In this document: in pieces, positions 1 through 4,980 of the stretch | Position numbering within the stretch: position 1 is the stretch's first letter | Layout of the letters: the number at the start of each line of letters is the position of its first letter | Source of the DNA: Bifidobacterium breve | Lineage (GTDB): Bacteria > Actinomycetota > Acidimicrobiia > Acidimicrobiales > Ilumatobacteraceae | DNA length: 5,309 bases | NCBI GenBank assembly: GCA_943325435.2 | Contig: CALPPK020000123.1 | Span: forward strand, 1-5,309 | Direction of reading: 5' to 3' | The notes under the pieces: model-generated | What the model saw: only the letters and a program-made list of their open reading frames with translations | The model's database searches: none | Told to the model about the DNA's origin: nothing | Translations under genes and position numbers: made by a program

Positions 1-423
1 ACGTTCGGTCTTCTTGTTCGAAACATGCATCGATGGGGAGCACACCTCATGGTGCTTTCAACATTCCTTCACATGTCTCGCGTGTTTTACCACGGTGCAT
101 ACAAAGCTCCACGTGAATTCAACTGGGTCATTGGTGTTGTGTTGTTAACACTTACCTTGCTCCTTTCATTCACTGGTTACTTGTTGCCATGGGACCAGTT
201 GGCTCTGTGGGCTGTAACCGTTGGTACCAACATGATGGGCTACACACCGGTATTCGGATCGCAAGTGCGATTCGTGTTGCTTGGTGGAGTTGAAATTGGT
301 TCTGAAACTTTGCTTCGTTGGTACGTGTTGCACGTACTTCTACTTCCATTCGTCATCGTTATCTTTATGGCCATCCACTTCTGGCGTGTTCGTAAAGACG
401 GCGGAATTTCTGGACCTTTGTGA
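1..423 (+). CDS. qcrB: Cytochrome b (b6-like, N-terminal domain protein) of a bc-type quinol oxidoreductase, 5' truncated
   Basis: The reading frame is open from base 1, so the gene starts before the window; the ATG at 25 is internal, lying in helix B. The visible 140 residues cover helices B to D of the haem-binding half of cytochrome b, the membrane subunit that oxidises quinol and passes electrons across the membrane through two b haems. Haem ligands are clear: H10 (in MHRWGAH) and H24 (FLHMSR) in helix B, 14 apart, and H111 and H126 in helix D, 15 apart. The 15-residue helix D spacing is typical of cytochrome b6 and related menaquinol enzymes; mitochondrial-type cytochrome b has 14. The motif GYLLPWDQ is the conserved end of helix C at the quinol-oxidising site. 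The protein ends at GGISGPL, the usual end of b6-type proteins, so the C-terminal half is a separate gene, which follows 15 bases downstream in the same frame. The symbol is approximate; petB-like would be equally fair. Confidence 0.95.
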   Translation, partial: TFGLLVRNMHRWGAHLMVLSTFLHMSRVFYHGAYKAPREFNWVIGVVLLTLTLLLSFTGYLLPWDQLALWAVTVGTNMMGYTPVFGSQVRFVLLGGVEIGSETLLRWYVLHVLLLPFVIVIFMAIHFWRVRKDGGISGPL

Positions 424-425
424 TC

Positions 426-432
426 GAGAGGA
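426..432 (+). promoter_or_regulatory. Ribosome binding site of the subunit IV-like gene
   Basis: GAGAGGA lies six bases before the ATG at 439, between the cytochrome b stop (421-423) and that start. A good Shine-Dalgarno sequence here supports independent initiation of the second half of cytochrome b, as opposed to read-through of the single TGA. Confidence 0.7.
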
Positions 433-438
433 CATCTA

Positions 439-1167
439 ATGACTGAAATCCCTGAACATCTCTTAAAGCGAGCAAAAGCTGCACGCGATAAGGCGGCTGA
501 CGATGCCGCTGCACCAGCTGCAGACGCCGGTGACTCACGTATCCCTGATCACTTGCTCGAGCGCAGCAAGGCGGCGCGCGGAGACGGCGGTGCGGTAGCA
601 GTCGCAGATAAAGCTTCAGCAGTTGTTACTGCAGCTCCTTCAGCTGGATTACCAGTTGGTGCTGGCCCTGGTGGACACACACAACGTTTATTGACTGTTG
701 TTAAATCTGGTTCTATTCAAGAAACCAAAGCTGCACCAGTTGACAAAGTTCATACATGGCCTCACTTGTTGGCAGTTGAATTTGTTGCAGGTCTTGCATG
801 TACAGCCTTCTTGTTCGTCTTCTCGTGGGTTGTTAACGCACCACTCATGCATGCAGCGGACTTCAACAAAACACCGAACCCATCAAAGGCACCGTGGTAC
901 TTCCTCGGTTTGCAGGAACTTCTTACAATGTTCCACCCAATGATTGCTGGTGTGACGCTTCCGGGAATGGGCCTTGTTGTCCTTATCTTGGCGCCATTCG
1001 TTGATAAGAACCCTTCAAACAGACCAGAAGATCGCAAGTGGATGACATCGATGTTCACCTTGTTCCTTATGTTCTGGGCAGTTCTCGTAATCATTGGTTC
1101 TTTCTTCCGCGGTCCCGGATTCAACTTCACCTTCCCATGGCGTGACGGAATCTTCTTTGAATTGTGA
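439..1167 (+). CDS. Cytochrome b C-terminal domain protein (subunit IV / PetD-like) with duplicated N-terminal motif
   Basis: This 242-residue protein supplies the second half of cytochrome b, which completes the quinol-oxidising (Qo) pocket of the bc complex in the cytoplasmic membrane. Residues 1-105 are hydrophilic and alanine-rich; the membrane part starts near W107. Three hydrophobic helices fall at about 110-133, 172-188 and 204-223. The Qo motif reads KAPWYFLGLQE (150-160), so the Glu of the classical PEWY motif is replaced by Pro. E160 is the nearest acidic residue. The N-terminus carries two copies of a charged 15-residue motif, EIPEHLLKRAKAARD (3-17) and RIPDHLLERSKAARG (34-48), joined by an Ala/Asp linker. 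Plant and cyanobacterial subunit IV is about 160 residues, so the extra length is all at the N-terminus. The start at 439 has a good Shine-Dalgarno and puts the first repeat at the very N-terminus. The gene ends in tandem stops TGATGA (1165-1170). Confidence 0.93.
   Translation: MTEIPEHLLKRAKAARDKAADDAAAPAADAGDSRIPDHLLERSKAARGDGGAVAVADKASAVVTAAPSAGLPVGAGPGGHTQRLLTVVKSGSIQETKAAPVDKVHTWPHLLAVEFVAGLACTAFLFVFSWVVNAPLMHAADFNKTPNPSKAPWYFLGLQELLTMFHPMIAGVTLPGMGLVVLILAPFVDKNPSNRPEDRKWMTSMFTLFLMFWAVLVIIGSFFRGPGFNFTFPWRDGIFFEL
445..489 (+). repeat. Protein-level repeat unit 1 (IPEHLL motif)
   Basis: Encodes residues 3-17 of the subunit IV-like protein, EIPEHLLKRAKAARD. It matches unit 2 at 10 of 15 residues, with further conservative changes (E/D, A/S). 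The DNA of the two copies has diverged at third codon positions, so the duplication is not recent or is kept by selection on the protein. Confidence 0.8.
538..582 (+). repeat. Protein-level repeat unit 2 (IPDHLL motif)
   Basis: Encodes residues 34-48 of the same protein, RIPDHLLERSKAARG. It starts 93 bases (31 residues) after unit 1. This copy and the bases just after it are visibly richer in G and C than unit 1 and the surrounding gene. Confidence 0.8.
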
Positions 1168-1220
1168 TGAAGACAATGAATACCCCCAACAACACTGAAG
1201 CAAGGAACGAACAGTCATGA
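1167..1220 (+). CDS. Possible 17-codon mini-ORF bridging the subunit IV and Rieske genes (doubtful)
   Basis: An ATG at 1167 overlaps the subunit IV stop by one base (TGATG). The frame runs for 17 codons (peptide MKTMNTPNNTEARNEQS) and ends at a TGA that overlaps the Rieske start as ATGA (1217-1220). It therefore fills the only sizeable gap in the operon exactly. A second in-frame ATG is at 1176. No convincing Shine-Dalgarno precedes either ATG. The peptide is hydrophilic and resembles nothing I recognise. It could be a translational-coupling bridge that carries ribosomes to the Rieske start, or chance. Only the geometry supports it. Confidence 0.2.
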   Translation: MKTMNTPNNTEARNEQS

Positions 1221-2062
1221 GCACCGGAATTGTCATCGCAATCGTTGTTATTGCAGCGATCATCTTTGGTCTGATTGTTGTTCTCACAACGTCACGCACT
1301 TCAGAAGTTCGTGGCGCAGGCGCGCTGTCGCGTGAGACTCGTTCTCGCAACACAAAAGCAAACATTTCAGATGCCGCACCAACCGGGCGTGAAGTTGAAG
1401 CGCAAGCTTCTGTTCGTTCAACATCACTTGTCAAAGCAGCACCTGTTGAAGTGGCTCCGTGGGTCGCACCAGATGAAGAAGCACTTGGCGTCTCGCGTCG
1501 TATGTTCTTCAACCGTGCAACCGTCACCTTGCTGTCTGTCAGCGTTGGTGCCTTTGGTGCTTCAGTGGTTGGCTTTCTCTGGAAAGGTGCTGAAGGCGGC
1601 TTTGGTTCCAAGATCACTGCCGGAAAAGTTGACGATGTCATTCAATTGATTCGTCAGAACAAGGGTTTCTTGTATTTGTCCGAAGCACGTGCGTGGGTGA
1701 CCGAGTATCCAAAGGATGCTCTTGGAAAAGGGCAAGCTGTTTACAGCGGTCAGGCTCCTGTGTTTACCGGAATGCAGGCGGGCATTGTTGCGCTGTATCA
1801 AAAGTGTCCTCACCTCGGATGTCGAGTTCCTGAGTGCAAGAGCTCGCAATGGTTTGAATGCCCGTGTCACGGTTCGCAGTACAACCGTGTTGGTGAAAAA
1901 AAGGGTGGACCAGCTCCACGCGGAATGGATCGTTTCGGAGTGGGCATCACGAACGGTGTCCTAACTATTGATACCGGAGCAGTGTTTGCAGGTCCGTCAA
2001 TTGGTATCAATACCACTGGACAAGAAGCTGAAGGACCACACTGTGTCGGCGGAGGGCACTAA
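1217..2062 (+). CDS. qcrA: Rieske [2Fe-2S] iron-sulfur subunit of the bc complex
   Basis: This 281-residue subunit takes an electron from quinol at the Qo site and passes it to cytochrome c on the outer face of the membrane. The Rieske boxes are intact: C197-P-H199-L-G-C202 and C215-P-C217-H218-G-S220. C197, H199, C215 and H218 should bind the cluster, and C202/C217 should form the stabilising disulfide. Two hydrophobic helices are seen, residues 4-24 and about 103-122. The second directly follows a twin-arginine motif, VSRRMFFNR (92-100), so Tat-dependent export of the folded domain is likely. The first helix plus a basic 80-residue loop places the twin-arginine region in the cytoplasm. Mycobacterial QcrA has three helices, so this is a different layout. 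Extra cysteines C207 (between the boxes) and C276 (in the tail) are not cluster ligands. The ATG at 1217 follows AAGGA (1202-1206) at 10 bases. The glycine-rich C-terminus (GGGH) encodes the next gene's ribosome binding site. Confidence 0.96.
   Translation: MSTGIVIAIVVIAAIIFGLIVVLTTSRTSEVRGAGALSRETRSRNTKANISDAAPTGREVEAQASVRSTSLVKAAPVEVAPWVAPDEEALGVSRRMFFNRATVTLLSVSVGAFGASVVGFLWKGAEGGFGSKITAGKVDDVIQLIRQNKGFLYLSEARAWVTEYPKDALGKGQAVYSGQAPVFTGMQAGIVALYQKCPHLGCRVPECKSSQWFECPCHGSQYNRVGEKKGGPAPRGMDRFGVGITNGVLTIDTGAVFAGPSIGINTTGQEAEGPHCVGGGH
2051..2056 (+). promoter_or_regulatory. Ribosome binding site of the di-haem cytochrome c gene, inside the Rieske coding end
   Basis: GGAGGG lies eight bases before the ATG at 2065 and is read as Gly-Gly at residues 279-280 of the Rieske protein. 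It is the strongest Shine-Dalgarno in the window, and with the 2-base spacer it fixes the cytochrome c start. Confidence 0.75.
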
Positions 2063-2064
2063 TC

Positions 2065-3129
2065 ATGATTGCATCAACTAGTACATCTAATGCATGGGTA
2101 ATTCTTCTCATCTCTCTTGCGGGTTGGGCGTTTTACGCGTTCTCTAACATCCGGTCATCACGCAACGAAATTGGTTCAGAACAAAAACTTGCTGCGAACC
2201 GTAAGCCCTACTACGACGATGAAATTCTCGAAGGACCACGTCTTGAGCGTGTCCAAATTCTCGGACTTTTGTTCCTCGTCATCATCACTATCTCTTTGCC
2301 TCTCTATTGGGTTCTTGAGCCTGGTCGTACAGCTGGTGCGGAATTTGGGTTTGAAAAGCGTTTCACCAAATGGGGAGCAGAGTTGTTTGCATCTACCGCT
2401 GATGGTGGATTCAACTGCTCAGGTTGTCACGGCGGCATGAAGGCAACGGGTGGCGTTGCTGCTTACGCAATTACAGATCCGAAAACAGGTGAAGTGAAGT
2501 CAGTGTCATGGAAAGCTCCTGCATTGAACACAGTGTTGTATCGCTATTCAGACGAAGAGATCCGTTTCATCTTGAACTATGGCCGTCCGTTCTCTCCGAT
2601 GTCTGCTTGGGGAATCATTGGTGGAGGTCCACTGACTGATCAGAACGTCACCACGCTTATTGAATACATGAAGTCGATTCAGATCCCGCAAGATAATTGC
2701 GTGGAGCCACGTGGGCCGTACAACCCAACCTGCGTTGACGGAAAATTGCCTGCAGCGGAAAACAAAGCGATTATGGACGAAGCACAACGTCAAGTTGATA
2801 GTGGTGCCCACGCAACTATCGGCGAAGCACTTTTCAATCTCAGTCTCAATTCCGGTGCTTACTCATGCGCACGTTGCCATACAACTGGATGGTCGTACGA
2901 CGACCCGCAAGCAACCGGTGGTGGAGCTTTTGGGCCAAACCTCACAGGTGGTTCCTCAGTTCGCCAGTTCCCGAATCAGGCCGACATGATTGCGTTCATT
3001 AGCAACGGTTCCGAATTGGGCAAGCGCTACGGAGAACAGGGTCAGGGAGGCGGTCGAATGCCAGCCTTTGGTCAGGTGTACACAGACGAACAACTGAAGT
3101 TGATCGTTGAATACGTTCGGAGTTTGTGA
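2065..3129 (+). CDS. Membrane-anchored di-haem cytochrome c
   Basis: This 354-residue protein has two class I-like cytochrome c domains on the outer side of the membrane. Haem-binding motifs are C118-SG-C121-H122 and C268-AR-C271-H272. Likely sixth ligands are M179 (FSPMSAWG) and M332 (GRMPAFG). Two N-terminal helices (about 10-27 and 64-84) flank a charged cytoplasmic loop containing KPYYDDEILEGPRLERVQ (47-64), so both haem domains face outwards. The linker between domains holds C212 and C223, possibly a disulfide. Position directly after cytochrome b and Rieske genes indicates that it is the c-type subunit of this complex III, taking electrons from the Rieske centre. Two haems in one anchored subunit recall the actinobacterial cytochrome cc (QcrC), which feeds the oxidase without soluble cytochrome c. 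That protein, however, carries its anchor at the C-terminus, so equivalence is inferred. The start at 2065 is set by GGAGGG at eight bases. Confidence 0.94.
   Translation: MIASTSTSNAWVILLISLAGWAFYAFSNIRSSRNEIGSEQKLAANRKPYYDDEILEGPRLERVQILGLLFLVIITISLPLYWVLEPGRTAGAEFGFEKRFTKWGAELFASTADGGFNCSGCHGGMKATGGVAAYAITDPKTGEVKSVSWKAPALNTVLYRYSDEEIRFILNYGRPFSPMSAWGIIGGGPLTDQNVTTLIEYMKSIQIPQDNCVEPRGPYNPTCVDGKLPAAENKAIMDEAQRQVDSGAHATIGEALFNLSLNSGAYSCARCHTTGWSYDDPQATGGGAFGPNLTGGSSVRQFPNQADMIAFISNGSELGKRYGEQGQGGGRMPAFGQVYTDEQLKLIVEYVRSL
3119..3122 (+). promoter_or_regulatory. Ribosome binding site deciding ATG 3129 over GTG 3126
   Basis: GGAG lies six bases before ATG 3129 but only three before the in-frame GTG at 3126. 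The spacing favours the ATG, which overlaps the cytochrome c stop by one base (TGATG). Confidence 0.5.
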
Positions 3130-3944
3130 TGTTGTCAGCGCTACTTGCAGTCAGTTGGGAACCAGAGATCCGCGGATGGATCATCGTCATCATCAGCGTT
3201 GTGGTGTTGATGGGATCTACCTATCTCATCTTGGGCACCAACCTCGGCGCACGCCTTGGCTTCTTGGTTGCTCTTACTGGGCTTGCCGGATGGATGATGT
3301 CGATGGCCATTATTTGGGCCATCTACGGAATCGGATTAAAAGGTCCAGAGCCCACATGGCATCCGAGTGAACCAATCACCATTGTTCGCGACGGGTCTCT
3401 TCTGAACCGAACAGAAATTGTTGAAGGCTCTAGTGATCTCAAGGGTCTCAGCTCTGCTGCTGCAGCAAAGAAGATCTCTGATCAACTAGTGGCCGAAGGA
3501 TGGGAATCCCTCGCGGAATCTAATCCGCAGCGTGGACAGGCAGTTGCCTCTGCAGATGAAATCATTCAGAATGAAGCGAAAGAATTTGCAGCCGGAGAAT
3601 ATGTTGCAGTTGCTGTGTATGACAAGGGCGGCGAGCGGTTTCCGAAACTTGGAGACTCGATTGACTTCTTGGCGTTCAAGCACAAACCTCGGTATGCAAT
3701 TGTAGAAATTGCTCCACTAGTTCCTCAGCGTGCAGAACCTGGTCGTGCACCCGCACGTGCTCAGATCGATGAAGCCCAGCCTCACCGTTACATAGTGATG
3801 ATTCGTGATTTGGGCGCAAAGCGTCGCCCAGCATTCCTCATCGGTTTTGGATCAGGACTGATTTTCTTCTTGTTGTGCTGGCTCTTGCACCGTCGCGAAG
3901 CATTGTTGCGCAGGAATCTTGCTCTCAAATCTTCGGTGGCCTAA
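3129..3944 (+). CDS. Unrecognised three-helix membrane protein between complex III and complex I genes
   Basis: I do not recognise this 271-residue protein. Hydrophobic helices lie at about 17-36, 43-66 and 234-254. Between the second and third is a hydrophilic stretch of about 165 residues that opens with GLKGPEPTWHPSE (69-81). It then has a probable helical part (108-155) and strand-like parts (157-164, 187-197, 219-226). The basic C-terminal tail (HRREALLRR, 254-262) and the arginine in the short loop after helix 1 suggest these lie in the cytoplasm, putting the large domain outside. There is no haem-binding CXXCH, no iron-sulfur motif and one cysteine only (C250, in a helix), so it is unlikely to carry a redox centre of these kinds. 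Its coding overlap with cytochrome c (TGATG) and the 3-base spacer to nuoA imply co-translation with both complexes. A role as accessory or assembly factor is possible but inferred from position alone. GTG 3126 is a weaker alternative start. Confidence 0.85.
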   Translation: MLSALLAVSWEPEIRGWIIVIISVVVLMGSTYLILGTNLGARLGFLVALTGLAGWMMSMAIIWAIYGIGLKGPEPTWHPSEPITIVRDGSLLNRTEIVEGSSDLKGLSSAAAAKKISDQLVAEGWESLAESNPQRGQAVASADEIIQNEAKEFAAGEYVAVAVYDKGGERFPKLGDSIDFLAFKHKPRYAIVEIAPLVPQRAEPGRAPARAQIDEAQPHRYIVMIRDLGAKRRPAFLIGFGSGLIFFLLCWLLHRREALLRRNLALKSSVA

Positions 3945-3947
3945 ATC

Positions 3948-4397
3948 ATGGGCCAGTACCTTCCGATAGTTGCGTTGACTGTGCTGGCAATTTTGTTTGC
4001 TGTCATCAGCCTTCTCGCTTCGAAGTTACTTGCACCTAATCGCCCAAACACTGCAAAAGAAGCACCCTACGAATGTGGAATCGTGCCAAGTCGTGAACCG
4101 CCCGAGCGGTTTCCGGTCAGTTTCTTTGTTGTCGCAATGTTGTTCATCATGTTTGATATTGAAATCATTTTTGCGTACCCGTACGCAGTTGATCGTGAGT
4201 TCCTCGGCACGTACGGATTCCTTGAAATGGTCTCATTCAGTGCAGTGTTCTTCGTTGCATTTGTGTACATGATCGCGCGTGGAGCGCTTGACTGGGGCCC
4301 ACTTCAGCGTGCAGGCAAACTTGAGACTCAAGAATCACTTGGTTTCACTACGACTAGTTCTGTGCGAGTTGTTGGTTCTGAAGGCAGAGCTGCCTAA
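3948..4397 (+). CDS. nuoA: NADH-quinone oxidoreductase subunit A
   Basis: NuoA is a small three-helix membrane subunit of complex I that sits near the quinone site, at the junction of the peripheral and membrane arms. This 149-residue protein shows the family signatures: APYECGI (39-45), then [19 protein letters not shown] (54-72). The conserved acidic pair D70/E72 is in helix 2. Helices lie at about 5-28, 57-80 and 92-111. The tail after RGALDWGPL (111-119) extends some 30 residues, is polar and is not obviously conserved. The gene starts 3 bases after the upstream stop; a weak GGTGG (3935-3939) stands eight bases before the ATG. The stop overlaps the nuoB start (TAATG), so translation of the two is probably coupled. 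It marks the start of the usual nuoABC order. Confidence 0.97.
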   Translation: MGQYLPIVALTVLAILFAVISLLASKLLAPNRPNTAKEAPYECGIVPSREPPERFPVSFFVVAMLFIMFDIEIIFAYPYAVDREFLGTYGFLEMVSFSAVFFVAFVYMIARGALDWGPLQRAGKLETQESLGFTTTSSVRVVGSEGRAA

Positions 4398-4978
4398 TGG
4401 GTGTTGTTCAAAACATCGCCGACGACGGCCTCGGGGGCATGGACCACAACTTTGTTACGGCACGTATCGAAGACTTGGTGAAGTGGGCGCGCTCACGTTC
4501 AAGTTGGGGAGCGTCGTTTGGTCTTGCATGTTGTGCAATTGAAATGATGGGAACTGGTGCATCGCATTACGACCTTTCACGATTTGGAATGGAAGTGTTC
4601 CGCGCATCTCCTCGCCAAGCAGACATCATGATCGTTGCTGGTCGAGTGAGCCAGAAAATGGCTCCCGTACTTCGTCAGGTATACGACCAAATGATGGAAC
4701 CCAAATGGGTCATCTCAATGGGCGTCTGTGCGTCAAGTGGCGGCATGTTCAACAACTACGCAATTGTGCAAGGTGTTGATCAGATTGTTCCCGTTGATGT
4801 GTATGCACCCGGATGCCCACCGACACCTGAGACGCTCATTCATGCAATTGAAACTTTGCATCAGCTGATTGAAGATGGTGAAATCATGCGTCGTCGCGTT
4901 GCTAACAACGGCGGAGCAGGTGTTGAACTTTCCTCTGAACTCGCAGCGCACACTTCTGTCACCATAGGTACGAAGTAA
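4397..4978 (+). CDS. nuoB: NADH-quinone oxidoreductase subunit B (cluster N2 subunit)
   Basis: NuoB holds the terminal [4Fe-4S] cluster N2, which hands electrons to quinone in complex I. It is a peripheral-arm subunit on the cytoplasmic face. The 193-residue protein has all N2 ligands: the adjacent pair C45-C46 (in [11 protein letters not shown]), C111 ([12 protein letters not shown]) and C140 ([10 protein letters not shown]). Other family blocks are present, including [14 protein letters not shown] (71-84) and the conserved [10 protein letters not shown] (133-142). Residues after about 165 are polar and variable, as usual for the family. The ATG at 4397 shares its A with the nuoA stop. The Shine-Dalgarno is weak (GAG at 4387-4389), consistent with coupled translation. 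A start at M15 would be possible by sequence but would remove the overlap with nuoA, so 4397 is preferred. Confidence 0.98.
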   Translation: MGVVQNIADDGLGGMDHNFVTARIEDLVKWARSRSSWGASFGLACCAIEMMGTGASHYDLSRFGMEVFRASPRQADIMIVAGRVSQKMAPVLRQVYDQMMEPKWVISMGVCASSGGMFNNYAIVQGVDQIVPVDVYAPGCPPTPETLIHAIETLHQLIEDGEIMRRRVANNGGAGVELSSELAAHTSVTIGTK

Positions 4979-4980
4979 TC

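Noticed and set aside
25..27. ATG at 25 as the start of the cytochrome b gene
   Set aside because: The frame is open to base 1 and the residues before it continue helix B. The codon lies directly before the first haem-ligand histidine, so a start here would remove helix A.
762..1130. Reverse-strand open frame of about 122 codons opposite the subunit IV membrane region
   Set aside because: It is antisense to conserved membrane helices, with no family features and no plausible ribosome binding context that I can see.
1168..1216. Possible promoter or terminator in the 49-base gap before the Rieske gene
   Set aside because: No inverted repeat with a T-run and no convincing -35/-10 pair is visible; the bases are A-rich and without dyad symmetry.
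1015..1641. Reverse-strand open frame of about 208 codons across the subunit IV/Rieske junction
   Set aside because: It is opposite two well-supported genes, is rich in Ser/Thr/Arg with no recognisable motif, and is best explained as an antisense shadow of forward codon use.
1275..1649. Forward open frame of about 124 codons overlapping the Rieske gene in another frame
   Set aside because: It lies wholly within the Rieske coding sequence, whose frame carries the twin-arginine and cluster motifs; the composition is that of an out-of-frame reading.
2401..2440. Cytochrome c gene as the cytochrome c subunit of a cbb3 oxidase (CcoP-like)
   Set aside because: It has two haem motifs like CcoP, but it lies directly after cytochrome b and Rieske genes and no ccoN or ccoO is in the window. 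Complex III membership is simpler.
3126..3128. GTG at 3126 as the start of the unknown membrane protein
   Set aside because: It stands only three bases from the GGAG. The next codon is an ATG with six-base spacing and a typical TGATG overlap. The difference is one residue.
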